Assembly: GCA_031359995.1 (NCBI GenBank)
Contig: JANMAT010000109.1
Coordinates: 1 to 64,000, forward strand
Direction of reading: 5' to 3'
DNA: 64,000 nt
Source: JANMAT01 sp031359995
GTDB taxonomy: Bacteria > Actinomycetota > Acidimicrobiia > Acidimicrobiales > Ilumatobacteraceae
Part shown: positions 40,167 to 49,313 of the stretch, piece by piece
Layout of the letters: each line of letters starts with the position of its first letter
Position numbering within the stretch: the first letter of the stretch is position 1
The notes under the pieces: generated by a model
What the model saw: only the letters and a program-made list of their open reading frames with translations
Database searches by the model: none
What the model was told of the DNA's origin: nothing
Made by a program: the position numbers and the translations under genes

Positions 40167-41363
40167 ATGAGCTCCATCGAGGCGATCTTCCGGGAAGAGA
40201 CGCGCCGGGTGGTGGCGTCGCTGGTACGTCGAGGAGGCACGATCGAGCAGGCTGAGGATGCCCTCCAAGAAGCGTTCCTGGTCGCCATCGAGACGTGGCC
40301 GCGCGACGGTGTTCCGACCAAACCCGGAGCGTGGATCGCGACGACCTCCCAACGGCGCCTCATCGATCGTCTCCGTCGTGAATCCCGGCGCGCGGACAAG
40401 GAGTTGCTCAGCGACCTGACCCGAGTCCTCGACGAGCGGGATGAAGGCGACGACGACCGCCTGCGGCTCATCTTCACCTGCTGTCACCCGGCACTGAACC
40501 TCGACGTCCGCGTGGCGCTGACGCTACGGGCGTGCTGCGGGCTCTCCACGGCGGACGTCGCCCGTCTCTTCCTCGTCTCGGAGTCGACCATGGCACAGCG
40601 ACTCGTGCGGGCCCAACGCAAGATCGCCGTGGCCCGGATCCCCTTCGCCGTGCCGACCGGCGACGACCTCGCACCGCGGGTCGACGCGGTCCTCGGAGTC
40701 GTCTACAGCATGTTCACCGCGGGCTACGACGCCGCCGGCCGCGACGACGCGGCCACCGCCGACTTCTGCGCCGAGGCGATCCGGCTCGGGCGGCTCCTCC
40801 ACCTCCTGCTACCGACCGAGGCCGAGGTGATCGGTCTCCTGGCCCTCATGCTCCTCCACGATGCCCGCCGATCGAGCCGTCGCGGTGGCGACGCAACCGT
40901 CCTGTTCGAGGATCAGGATCGCGCCCATTGGAACCAAACGCAGCTCCGCGAAGGCGGAGCGCTCATCGGGCGGGCAGCACACGTCGGGCCAGTGGGCCAG
41001 TACTGGCTCCAGGCCGCGATCGCCGCGGAGCACGCCCTGCCAGCAACCGCGAAGGAGCGTGACTGGCACCGAATCGCCAGCCTGTACCACCTGCTCATCG
41101 ACCAGACCGGCGGTGCCTCTCTCGCGCGTCTGAACCACGCCATCGCCGTGTCGTTCGCCGTCGGTCCAGAGCCTGCGCTCGAGCTCCTCGACGGGATCGA
41201 CGACCTGGTGACCTACAGTCCCTACCACGGAGCGAGGGCAGGCATGCTCGCCCGGCTCGCCGAGGTCGATGAAGCGCGGGCGGCGTATCAGTGGGCCATC
41301 GACACTTCCGACGATCCGCGGCGTCGCCGGTCGCTCTTCGACGCGATCGAGAAACTCTGCTGA
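40167..41363 (+). CDS. ECF42-type RNA polymerase sigma factor
   Basis: A 398-aa sigma factor: an N-terminal sigma-70 region 2 (AEDALQEAFLVAIETWP, about residues 28-44) and region 4 (LSTADVARLFLVSESTMAQRLVRAQ, about 126-150) plus a 200-residue helical C-terminal extension with TPR-like character, the arrangement of the ECF42 group. These lack a classical anti-sigma and are thought to be controlled through the extension. It lies between a DGPF gene (8 bp upstream) and a VOC gene, both preceded by matching promoter candidates, so positive feedback on its own operon is likely. Confidence 0.88.
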   Translation: MSSIEAIFREETRRVVASLVRRGGTIEQAEDALQEAFLVAIETWPRDGVPTKPGAWIATTSQRRLIDRLRRESRRADKELLSDLTRVLDERDEGDDDRLRLIFTCCHPALNLDVRVALTLRACCGLSTADVARLFLVSESTMAQRLVRAQRKIAVARIPFAVPTGDDLAPRVDAVLGVVYSMFTAGYDAAGRDDAATADFCAEAIRLGRLLHLLLPTEAEVIGLLALMLLHDARRSSRRGGDATVLFEDQDRAHWNQTQLREGGALIGRAAHVGPVGQYWLQAAIAAEHALPATAKERDWHRIASLYHLLIDQTGGASLARLNHAIAVSFAVGPEPALELLDGIDDLVTYSPYHGARAGMLARLAEVDEARAAYQWAIDTSDDPRRRRSLFDAIEKLC

Positions 41364-41365
41364 GC

Positions 41366-41394
41366 GGTCGATTCGAGGCCACCATCGTTCGTCG
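41366..41394 (+). promoter_or_regulatory. candidate ECF sigma promoter upstream of VOC gene
   Basis: GGTCGA (41366-41371), 18-bp spacer, CGTCG (41390-41394), 31 bp before the VOC start. Identical in hexamer, spacing and downstream element to the site at 39759-39787, and the spacers share CCACC. The site immediately follows the sigma gene's stop codon, so the VOC gene has its own promoter. Confidence 0.5.
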
Positions 41395-41425
41395 GAGTGA
41401 CAACCAAGCCAGAGGAGTCACCACC

Positions 41426-41776
41426 ATGGGCAACCCCGTCGTCCACTTCGAGATCCGCAGCGACGATCCCGACGCCGCTCGCACGTTCTACGGTCAGCTG
41501 TTCGGCTGGACCTTCCCGGCTGGCGGCCTTCCGGGATACACCTACGTCGACAGCGGTGTCGCCCACGGCACGATCCCGGGAGGGGTCGGGCCGACCCAGG
41601 GCGGTCCCCCGATGGTGACCGTGTTCGTCGGTGTCGACGACGTCGCGGCGGCCCTGGCTGGAGCCGAGCGGCTCGGGGGCCGCACCGTGCAACCGGCGAC
41701 GAAGGTCCCCGGCGTCACCTTCGGTCTGTTCGCCGACCCGCAGGGCAACGTCGTGGGCGTCTCGTCCCCGGACTGA
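41426..41776 (+). CDS. VOC-family (glyoxalase-like) protein
   Basis: A 116-aa vicinal-oxygen-chelate fold protein with the opening VVHFEIRSDDPDAARTFYGQLFGW (conserved His/Glu metal site region, residues 5-28 in two pieces) and a later FADPQGNVVGV (about 101-111). Such proteins bind metal and act as dioxygenases, isomerases or antibiotic-binding proteins; this short form is often a putative 'bleomycin resistance/dioxygenase' relative. AGAGGAG precedes the ATG. It belongs to the ECF42 module by position and by its promoter candidate. Confidence 0.85.
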   Translation: MGNPVVHFEIRSDDPDAARTFYGQLFGWTFPAGGLPGYTYVDSGVAHGTIPGGVGPTQGGPPMVTVFVGVDDVAAALAGAERLGGRTVQPATKVPGVTFGLFADPQGNVVGVSSPD

Positions 41777-41877
41777 CACCCGGCTCGCTACAGCCGGCGC
41801 CACACGCGGCGCACGGCTTGGTGACGCCGGCCCCGCTCCAGGCGGCGTGCCGACCGCTCGGCCGCACGACCTGAGCG

Positions 41878-44508
41878 CTACGGCCCGGCGTTCACGGTCA
41901 GCTGTTCGGGGCTCTGCGGCCGGGCGATCAGGAAGCCCTGGATGGCGTCGCAGTGCAACGCCTTGAGCGTGTCGTGCTGTGTCGTCGTCTCCACGCCCTC
42001 GGCGACGAGGCCGAGGCCGAGGGTGTGGGCCACCTCGATCATCAGCTCGACGATCACGTGGTCGTGGGCCGTCTCCAGGTGCCGCACGAAGCTGCCGTCG
42101 ATCTTGAGCACGTCGATGGGCAGCCGCCACAGCTGGCCGATCGAGGTGTAGCCCGTGCCGAAGTCGTCGAGGGCCACCCGCACCCCGAGCGCCCGCACCG
42201 CTTCCAGGTGGGCGACCGCGGTGAGCAGGTCGGTCACGATCACCGTCTCGGTGATCTCGATGACGAGCTGCCGGGCCGGCAGGCCCGACGCGGCGAGCGC
42301 CGCTTCCACGTCGGCCACGAGTGAACTGCTCAGCAGGTGGCGACCCGACACGTTCACCGCCACGTAGGCGCCATCGAAACGACCGTCACGGTTCCACGCC
42401 GCCAGCTGTGCGGTGGCCTCGACGAGGGCCCAGCGACCGATGTCGTTCACCAGATCGGACTGCTCGGCCACCGGGATGAACGCCGCCGGCGACACGGGTA
42501 CGCCGTCACGCTCCCAACGACACAGCGCCTCGAAGCCGTGCACCCCACCGGTCATGGTGTCGGTGACGGGCTGGTAGTGCAGGTGCAGATCGCGGCGCTC
42601 CATCGCGACGCGCAGGTCCCGTTCCAGCTCGGCCTGCGCGGCCAGTTCGTCGCGCGCCCCCTCGTCGAACAGTTCGACGCGGCCCCTGCCCAGCTTCTTG
42701 GCCCGGTGCACGGCGTTGTCCGCGTCTCGCAACAGGTCGAGCGGCGTGGCCCGACCGTCGAGGCTCATGCCCACACCGACGCTGGCGCCGACACGGGTGA
42801 CGACGCCGTCGACGTCGAGCGGCTCGCTCAACACCTCGATGATCCGTTGCCCGAGCTCGACCGCATGCCGCGGTGAGCTCAACCGCTCCGTGATCACGAC
42901 GAACTCGTCGCCCCCGAGGCGAGCCAGCGCATCACCGGCGCGCACCGTGCTGCCGAGCCGCTCTGCGCAGATCCGCAGGATGCGGTCGCCGACGTGATGC
43001 CCGTAGGTGTCGTTGGGCCGCTTGAACCCGTCGAGGTCGATGAACAGCACGGCCACGGCCTCACCGTGGCGGTGGGCCCGGCCGAGCGCCAGCTCCAGGG
43101 CCTCCATCGCCGCCTTGCGGTTCGGCAGCGCGGTCAGCAGGTCGTGGTTGGCCTGGTGGGCCAGCCGCTGCTGGAGCTCCTCGCGCTCGCGCCAGGCCAA
43201 CGACAGCCCGTGCACGGTGGCGTGGATCGACTCACCCAGCACACCGGCCACCGGCACGGCCAGCACGGCCTCGTTCAGGTCGCCACGGGCCAGCGCGCTC
43301 GCCTGCTGCTCGATCTGGCGCAGGTTGGCGACCGTGTCGTTCAGTGCCCGGGCGACGACGGTGACCTCGCGCGGGCCACGCTCGTCGGCGGGCTCGCCCC
43401 CGAGTTGACCCTGGCTCACCTGCCCGGCACGCGCCGCCAGGCGGCGCAGCCGGCGGGTGATCGACCACGCGATCAGCAGCGCGGCGAGCGCGCTGGCGAC
43501 GACCACCGCGACGATGATCGCGATCTCGGCGCGGAGCCGGTCGACCGCCTCGACCCTTCGGAGGTGGGCGATGGCCGTCGCCTCGCTGGCCGCGGTGTCC
43601 ACGAGCGTGCGGAAGTACGCGGTGCGCGCGATGCCGGCCCGGAACGTCGCCGCCAACTCGTCGAGGCGGAACGTGGTGGCACCCTCGGACGCCAGCACCC
43701 GCTCGACGGCGCCACGGAAGGTCTGAACGTCGGGTCTCGCCGTCAGCGCGTCGAGCTCGGCGTCGGTCGCCGCCGACCCGCTGCGCCGCAACTCCCGTTC
43801 GGCGTTGTCGTACACGGCGCGATGGGTGATCAGATCGGTGCGGGCCGGGCCGAGACCCGACGCCACCGACGCGCCGGGCACGATCAGACGGAACAGAGCA
43901 TCCAGCTGGTTCTGGCCGGCCGTCACCAGATCGAACGCGATCACGAGGCGGTTGGTCGCCGTCTCCAGACCCCGCGCCTGACCGGACGGCGATGTCGCGC
44001 TCGAGGCGAGGGCGTCGAGCACCCGGGTCGTGCCGTCACCGACGCGCCCGATCGCCTTGACGTACGCAAGATGGGCGTGGGCCACGCTCGGTTCGTCGGA
44101 GTCCGCCTCGGCGCGCACGCGGGCGATGAGGGCGGCCACGTCGGCCGCCACATCAGGCGACCGCACGGCGGCCCGGTCCATCATCCGGTCGACCTCGACC
44201 CGGGTCTCCACCGTGCGGCCCTCGAGGTCGAAGCCGATCAGACGGGAGGCCGCCTCGCTCGTGAGGCCGTAGGCCCGCGAGCGCATCTGCGTCTCCTCTG
44301 ATTCCGCCTCACTGGTCAGGGAGAAGCGCAGATCGAGCAACGCGTTCAACGCGGCGACGCGCTCCTCGGTCGTCTCGGTGCCCTCGACCACCTCGAGTCG
44401 ATCGCGAACCGACGGGGCCGCCACCAGCACGATCCCGACCAGGGGGACGAGCACGAGGCCGACGAGGCGCGTCCACACCGGCCAACCAGTGCGCCGGGCG
44501 CGCCTCAT
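41878..44508 (-). CDS. membrane-bound GGDEF-EAL protein (c-di-GMP turnover)
   Basis: An 876-aa signalling protein. One transmembrane helix near the N-terminus and a second at about residue 335 bound a 300-residue extracytoplasmic sensor, followed by a HAMP-like linker, a GGDEF domain (LARLGGDEFVVI intact, with the RxxD inhibitory site as RAGD five residues before it) and an EAL domain (GFEALCRW, VNVSGRHL, DDFGTGYTS, KID, AEGVE all present). Both cyclase and phosphodiesterase activities are therefore possible. ATG 44508 is chosen; GTG 44526 and TTG 44565 are in frame. It may control surface structures such as those encoded at 7.8-23.7 kb; that link is speculation. Confidence 0.88.
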   Translation of the reverse strand: MRRARRTGWPVWTRLVGLVLVPLVGIVLVAAPSVRDRLEVVEGTETTEERVAALNALLDLRFSLTSEAESEETQMRSRAYGLTSEAASRLIGFDLEGRTVETRVEVDRMMDRAAVRSPDVAADVAALIARVRAEADSDEPSVAHAHLAYVKAIGRVGDGTTRVLDALASSATSPSGQARGLETATNRLVIAFDLVTAGQNQLDALFRLIVPGASVASGLGPARTDLITHRAVYDNAERELRRSGSAATDAELDALTARPDVQTFRGAVERVLASEGATTFRLDELAATFRAGIARTAYFRTLVDTAASEATAIAHLRRVEAVDRLRAEIAIIVAVVVASALAALLIAWSITRRLRRLAARAGQVSQGQLGGEPADERGPREVTVVARALNDTVANLRQIEQQASALARGDLNEAVLAVPVAGVLGESIHATVHGLSLAWREREELQQRLAHQANHDLLTALPNRKAAMEALELALGRAHRHGEAVAVLFIDLDGFKRPNDTYGHHVGDRILRICAERLGSTVRAGDALARLGGDEFVVITERLSSPRHAVELGQRIIEVLSEPLDVDGVVTRVGASVGVGMSLDGRATPLDLLRDADNAVHRAKKLGRGRVELFDEGARDELAAQAELERDLRVAMERRDLHLHYQPVTDTMTGGVHGFEALCRWERDGVPVSPAAFIPVAEQSDLVNDIGRWALVEATAQLAAWNRDGRFDGAYVAVNVSGRHLLSSSLVADVEAALAASGLPARQLVIEITETVIVTDLLTAVAHLEAVRALGVRVALDDFGTGYTSIGQLWRLPIDVLKIDGSFVRHLETAHDHVIVELMIEVAHTLGLGLVAEGVETTTQHDTLKALHCDAIQGFLIARPQSPEQLTVNAGP

Positions 44509-44624
44509 GGTCGAAGGTGCGGTCACCCGTTCGGAATCGGCCCGCGACCGCCAGAGTGGAGTCAAGGTGGTCAGAAGTTCGCCCCGAGACTCCCCGGGCG
44601 AAGGGCTGGCTACAGTCCCGTTCC

Positions 44625-45455
44625 ATGGATCTCCCGACCGTCCACGACGCCCACATGGCCATCAACCTGGTGCACCGCTTCGTGTACTTCGTGCCCGACG
44701 CAGCCGAGGAGTACGCAGCCCTGGGCCTCACGGGACGCGGCACCTACTTCGGCTCGCGCGCCGCACCGCTCGGCCCCGTGCCGGCCGAGGTGGTGCTGGC
44801 CACCTTCTACAACTTCAGCCCGGCCGCCGTGCACGCGGCCATGCCCGGTGTGTGGGACACCGTCAGCCCGGCCGCCCTCCAGGACGCCCGCTTCCGTGCG
44901 GTGGCCCGCGCCCTCGACCGCGTCGACGGCCGCCTGTCGGACGACGCCATCGCCGAGGCCCGCTCGATCATCGACCCCGTGGTCGCCGGGCTCGACCTCG
45001 CCGGCAAGGCGCTCGGGGCCGCCAACGCCGCCGTCGCCCCGCCCGATGACCCGATGGTGGCCCTGTGGCAGCAGGTCACCGTGATCCGCGAGTGGCGCGG
45101 CGACGTGCACATCGCCGTGCTCCTGGCCCACGAGATCGGCCCGTGCGACTGCATGGTGCTGCAGGTCGGCACCGGCCGCTTCCCGCTCGGCGTCGCCCAG
45201 GCCACGCGCCAGTGGAGCGAGACCGAATGGGCCGCGTCCATCGAGCGCCTGGCCGCACGCGGGTGGGTCGACGCCACCGGCGCCATGACCGCGACCGGCG
45301 TGACCGGGCGCGAGGCGATCGAGGCCGACACCGACCGCCTGTGCGCGCCGATGTGGGCCGGCGTGGGCGCCGCCCCCGCCGCCCGTCTGGCCGCGCTGAT
45401 CCTGCCCGTCCACCAGGCGATGGATGCGGCCGGTACGTACGCCGCGCTGGCGTGA
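44625..45455 (+). CDS. SCO6745-family protein
   Basis: A 276-aa protein matching the actinobacterial SCO6745 family (helix-turn-helix-like, function unknown). Visible elements are the opening HRFVYFVPDAAEEYAALGL, the middle LWQQVTVIREWRGDVHIAVLLAHEIGPCDC (about residues 145-175, in two pieces) and a C-terminal LILPVHQAM. It starts at ATG 44625, in frame with a longer open region. It is divergent from the GGDEF-EAL gene (117 bp between starts) and converges on the CoA-transferase gene. Confidence 0.75.
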   Translation: MDLPTVHDAHMAINLVHRFVYFVPDAAEEYAALGLTGRGTYFGSRAAPLGPVPAEVVLATFYNFSPAAVHAAMPGVWDTVSPAALQDARFRAVARALDRVDGRLSDDAIAEARSIIDPVVAGLDLAGKALGAANAAVAPPDDPMVALWQQVTVIREWRGDVHIAVLLAHEIGPCDCMVLQVGTGRFPLGVAQATRQWSETEWAASIERLAARGWVDATGAMTATGVTGREAIEADTDRLCAPMWAGVGAAPAARLAALILPVHQAMDAAGTYAALA

Positions 45456-45461
45456 CGACCG

Positions 45462-47942
45462 TCAGCCGGTGATCTCGACGACGCCGTCGACCAGCAGCGC
45501 GCCGATGGTGTCGGCGTCCACGCCGAACAGGCCTTCGAGCAGCTCCCAGCTGTGCTGGCCCAGGCACGGTGCCGGGCTGCGGATGGTGCCCGGGGTGGCC
45601 GACAGGTTCGCGGCCACGCCCGAGTAGGGCACCAGGCCGTACACCGGGTGCTCCTGCGGCGACCAGTAGCCGCGGTGGGCGATCTGGGGGTCGGTGTGCA
45701 GCTCGGGCACGCCGAGCACCGGAGCGCAGGCCACGTGGGGCTGGAGGGCGGCCACGATCTCGCCCGAGCGCCGCGTCGCGGTCCACGCGCCGATCAGCGC
45801 CTCGATGCGGTCCTCGTCGACCCGGCGCCCCGTCGCCGTGCGCCAGCGCTCGTCGTCGGGGAGGCCGGCGGCGCGCACCAGCGCGGCCCACTGGGCGTCG
45901 TCGGCACAGCTGATGGCGACCCACGCCTCGGCGCCCTGCCCGCCCTCGGGGTAGCGGGCGGCCCGATTCGGTTCCACCACGCACGGGAACACGCCGTTGG
46001 GCACCAGATCGCGGTCGCGGTTCCCGCACCGCCCCGCGATGCGACCGTCGGTCTCGTAGGCGAGCAGCTCGGGTCCCAGGAACTGGAGCGACGCCTCCAG
46101 CTGGGCCAGGTCGATGTGCTGACCCTCGCCGGTGCGGCGACGATGGTCGAGGGCGGCCACCAGCGCGGTGCCGGCGAAGCGCTGCGACACGAAGTCGGTG
46201 TAGGCGCCGTAGATCATGGCGGGGTCGCGGTCGGCCCACCCGGTCAGCTGGTAGAAGCCGGCCAACCCGGCCATGAGGTTGCCGAAGCCGCGGTACAACC
46301 GCCGCGGGCCGGTCTGGCCCTGCATGCAGGTGGAGAGCATCACCACCGACGGGTTGCGCTCGCGGATGGCGGCGTAGTCCATGCCCCAGGCGGCCAACGC
46401 CTTGGGCGTGAACGACTCGAGGATCACGTCAGCCCACTCGATCGCCTGCCACGCCAGCTCGCGCCCGCGGGGTTCCGTGAGGTCGAGCCCGAGGCCGAGC
46501 TTGTCGGGGTTGAAGTCACCATGGAAGTGGCTGTTGTTGATACCGGGCTTGCCGTCGCGGAACGGCGGGTTGCGGCGCAGCACGTCGGGTCGCTTCGACG
46601 ACTCGACCTTCACCACCGTGGCCCCGTAGGCGGCGAGGTAGCCCGCGGTCATCGGGCCCACACCGACCCACGACAGGTCGAGCACCTTGAGCCCCGCGAA
46701 CGGCGCGGCCCGGTCGTCACCGGCGGGCGCGCCAGCCCGCGCGGCGCGCGGCCGTCGGGGCGGGCGGGACAGCACCACTCCGGTGTGCTCGCCCACCGTC
46801 GGGGCGCGCCGCTCGGTGTCCATGGGCGTGGCCGTGAGCTTGGCCCACGGCCCGGCCCAGGCGAGCGTGCGGCCGCCGGCCTGCTCGGTGTCGACGAAGT
46901 ACTGGCGGAAGGCGAGCTGGTCGTCGACGCGCAGATCGGCGACGGTGTAGACCGGAGCCACCAGCAGCAGCTGCTCGAGAGCCGCCTGGTACAACTCGGC
47001 CTTGGTGTGCCGGGCGAAGAGACGTTCCAGCGTGTTTGACACCCTGCGAAAGAACGACTCGTCCTCGTTCGCGAAGTTGATGACCGCGAAGTCACGGTCC
47101 TTCACCAGCGGGTCGGCCACGCCTTCGCGGTCGGCCCACTCCATCAGGAAGCGCATCATCGGGCCGCCGATGGGCCCGGCGGCCAGCAGCACGGCGGCGT
47201 GCCCGTCGACGCACGGGTTGATGACGCGGAACCCACCGGGGCCGACGTTGTTGTTCGGCCCCATGCGGAACAGCTCGCGCCCTTCGAGCAGGTGGTACGC
47301 CTGGGCGTTCATGAGGCACTTCACGCCGGCCAACTGGGCCGACACGTCCACGTGCTGGCCCCGGCCGGTGAGCTGCGCGTGCCACAGCGCCACCAGCGTG
47401 TGCACCGCCGCTTCCACGCCGGCGTGCAGGAACAGCTGCGGCGTCGACAGGCGCACCGGTGCGCGGTCGGTGTCGCCGGTGAGCCACATCTCGCCCGTGG
47501 TCGCGGCGACGGTGAGATCGGTGGCGGCCCAGTGGGCGTAGGGACCGGTGCGACCGAACGGCGTGATCGAGGTGACCACCAGCTGGGGGTTGCGGGCCAG
47601 CAGCACGTCGGGGCCGAGGCCGCGCGCCTCGAGCCAACCCGGCTCGTACGACTCGACCAGCACGTCAGCGCCGGCCACGAGTGCGAGCAGGCGCTCGCGG
47701 TCGGCCGGGTGGTCGAGGTCGAGCTCGATGCCCACCTTGCCCCGGTTCTCGAACCACCACGACAGGCTCTCCTCGGGCGACGGGTGGGCGGGGTCGGCGA
47801 AGAGGCCCTTGCGCCGGCCGGGGTCACCGCCGGGGGGCTCGACCTTGACGACGTCGGCACCCAGATCGGCGAGCACCCGGCCGCACATCCACCCCCGCTC
47901 GACCGTGAGGTCGAGCACCGTGTAGTCCCCCAGAGCACGCAC
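45462..47942 (-). CDS. double CaiB/BaiF CoA transferase (tandem fusion)
   Basis: An 826-aa protein made of two class III CoA-transferase domains (about residues 1-385 and 410-826); most family members are about 400 aa and form interlocked dimers. Each half has the typical opening (VLDLTVERGWMCGRVLADLGADVVKVE; VLDLSWVGVGPMTAGYLAAYGATVVKVE, given in pieces). The catalytic Asp is present in the second half (GAYTDFVSQ) but the equivalent spot in the first half reads LSTPQLFLHAG, with Gln. So only one active site is likely. Start GTG 47942. The CoA substrate is unknown; an SDR gene lies upstream on the same strand. Confidence 0.83.
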   Translation of the reverse strand: MRALGDYTVLDLTVERGWMCGRVLADLGADVVKVEPPGGDPGRRKGLFADPAHPSPEESLSWWFENRGKVGIELDLDHPADRERLLALVAGADVLVESYEPGWLEARGLGPDVLLARNPQLVVTSITPFGRTGPYAHWAATDLTVAATTGEMWLTGDTDRAPVRLSTPQLFLHAGVEAAVHTLVALWHAQLTGRGQHVDVSAQLAGVKCLMNAQAYHLLEGRELFRMGPNNNVGPGGFRVINPCVDGHAAVLLAAGPIGGPMMRFLMEWADREGVADPLVKDRDFAVINFANEDESFFRRVSNTLERLFARHTKAELYQAALEQLLLVAPVYTVADLRVDDQLAFRQYFVDTEQAGGRTLAWAGPWAKLTATPMDTERRAPTVGEHTGVVLSRPPRRPRAARAGAPAGDDRAAPFAGLKVLDLSWVGVGPMTAGYLAAYGATVVKVESSKRPDVLRRNPPFRDGKPGINNSHFHGDFNPDKLGLGLDLTEPRGRELAWQAIEWADVILESFTPKALAAWGMDYAAIRERNPSVVMLSTCMQGQTGPRRLYRGFGNLMAGLAGFYQLTGWADRDPAMIYGAYTDFVSQRFAGTALVAALDHRRRTGEGQHIDLAQLEASLQFLGPELLAYETDGRIAGRCGNRDRDLVPNGVFPCVVEPNRAARYPEGGQGAEAWVAISCADDAQWAALVRAAGLPDDERWRTATGRRVDEDRIEALIGAWTATRRSGEIVAALQPHVACAPVLGVPELHTDPQIAHRGYWSPQEHPVYGLVPYSGVAANLSATPGTIRSPAPCLGQHSWELLEGLFGVDADTIGALLVDGVVEITG

Positions 47943-48023
47943 TGCGGTACCCCCCTGTCCCCGCCGGGCACGGTACACGGCGGCGCCGCACGGGTCAGCC
48001 GCGGTCGCGCGGTGCCACGGCGG

Positions 48024-48851
48024 TCAGTGCTCGACGACCGAACCACCGTCGACGTTCCACGCCTGACCGGTGACCCACGCGCCCTGATCGGAGCACAGGT
48101 AGATCACGGTCGACGCGATGTCGCCGCCGCTGCCGGCCCGACCGAGCGGGATGAAGTCGCGCACCCACCGGTCCCACTCCTCGCCGCGGCCGAGGTCGTC
48201 CATGCGCGACGTGTCGATCACGCCGGGGCAGATGGCATTCACGCGCACGTTGGCGGCGGCGACCTCGCGCGACATGCATGCGGTGAGGGCGTGCAGACCG
48301 GCCTTCGACGCCGAGTAGGCCGCCGTGTTGGCCCCCATCTTCTTACCGGCGATGGACGAGATGTTGATGATGGACCCGCCGCGGCCGGTCTCGGCCAGGA
48401 TGCGACCGAACACGTGGCACATGTGGTAGCTCCCGGTGAGGTTCACGTCGATGACGCGGCACCAGTCCTCGGGCGCGAGATCGATCACCGGACGGCGATC
48501 GTCGGCACGCGCCGCACCGGCGTTGTTCACCACGATGTCGACGCGGCCGAACTCGGCGTGGACGTCGGCGGCCAGCTTCACCACTGCGCCCATGTCGGAC
48601 ACATCCGACACCACGGCCAGGGCCCGACGGCCCAGCGCCCGCACCTCGGCCGCCACCGATTCGATGTCGTGCCAGCCGGCCACCTTCTCGTCGTCGGGGT
48701 ACCTGTCTGGCGAGCGCCCGGTGCCGGTGAGCACCACGTCGCAGCCGGCCCGCGCCAGTTCCACCGCGATCGGCCGGCCGATCGAACGCATGCGCCCGGC
48801 GCCGGTCACGACCGCGACCTTCCCCTCGAAACCCGTGAACGTGTACGACAT
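48024..48851 (-). CDS. short-chain dehydrogenase/reductase
   Basis: A 275-aa NAD(P)-dependent SDR. The nucleotide loop is VTGAGRMRSIGRPIA (about residues 13-27), a slightly extended TGxxxGxG; VNNAGAA lies near 97, and the active-site residues are in NISS (about 146) and YSASK (about 160-164). The C-terminal DGGSVVEH fits the classical family. The start is set at ATG 48851 (MSYTFTGF), as upstream codons look non-coding. It precedes the CoA-transferase on the same strand with an 81-bp gap, suggesting CoA-thioester metabolism, but the substrate cannot be read off. Confidence 0.87.
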   Translation of the reverse strand: MSYTFTGFEGKVAVVTGAGRMRSIGRPIAVELARAGCDVVLTGTGRSPDRYPDDEKVAGWHDIESVAAEVRALGRRALAVVSDVSDMGAVVKLAADVHAEFGRVDIVVNNAGAARADDRRPVIDLAPEDWCRVIDVNLTGSYHMCHVFGRILAETGRGGSIINISSIAGKKMGANTAAYSASKAGLHALTACMSREVAAANVRVNAICPGVIDTSRMDDLGRGEEWDRWVRDFIPLGRAGSGGDIASTVIYLCSDQGAWVTGQAWNVDGGSVVEH

Positions 48852-48951
48852 CGAGCCCCCGATCAGATTCCCCGCCGGGAACCTACCGGGTCCCGCCATC
48901 CGACACCGGTGCGGCGCCGAGCGACCCGCCGCCCCTGGTGCGGCCTGTCAA

Positions 48952-49060
48952 TGCTGGGCCACGGCGGCGCACCCCGATGCGCCCGAACGACCCAACGCGC
49001 GGCGGCCGATCGGTGCTGGGTCGCTACGGCGCATCCCGATGCGCCCGAACGACCCAACGC
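48952..49060. repeat. pair of 47-bp palindromic REP-like repeats
   Basis: Copies at 48952-48998 and 49014-49060, separated by 15 bp. The right copy contains a 40-bp two-tier palindrome (49017-49056): outer arms TGGGTCG/CGACCCA, internal loops CTAC and CGAA, inner arms GGCGCAT/ATGCGCC around a CCCG loop. The left copy has the same right arm but a decayed left arm. Such structures resemble repetitive extragenic palindromes, mobilised in other bacteria by RAYT transposases; none is in the window. Confidence 0.75.
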
Positions 49061-49275
49061 CCCGCCGGTGCCAGCCGCAGGTCGTCGTGCAGAGCCCAGG
49101 CCCGGTGCCGTTGGACGACGAACCGCCAGCCGTTCGGCGCCGGCGGCCCGCCGGTGGGTACCGATGACTCCGCGGTGAGCTCGAAGTCGCGCTTGGCCCG
49201 GTAGGGGGCCAAGCGTTCGGCCGGTGACTCCCCATCGCTCGACGTGGCTGTGTTCGCTTGTCTCCGTCGGTGCAT
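49024..49275 (-). pseudogene. truncated LigD-type 3'-phosphoesterase domain fragment
   Basis: An 83-codon gene with a good Shine-Dalgarno (GAGGTGGTA before ATG 49275). Residues about 18-70 match the start of the 3'-phosphoesterase domain of DNA ligase D: LAPYRAKRDFELTAESS, then WRFVVQRHRAWALHDDLRL, where intact proteins have FVVQ-H-A--LH-DLRL. After LAPAG the frame runs into the palindromic repeat and stops at TAG (49024-49026) inside it, so about 80 % of the domain is missing and the catalytic His/Asp set is incomplete. It was probably cut when the repeat arose. It may still be translated as a short peptide. Confidence 0.6.
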
Positions 49276-49313
49276 TACCACCTCACGGTAGACGTACCCC
49301 CGACGAGCCGCTT

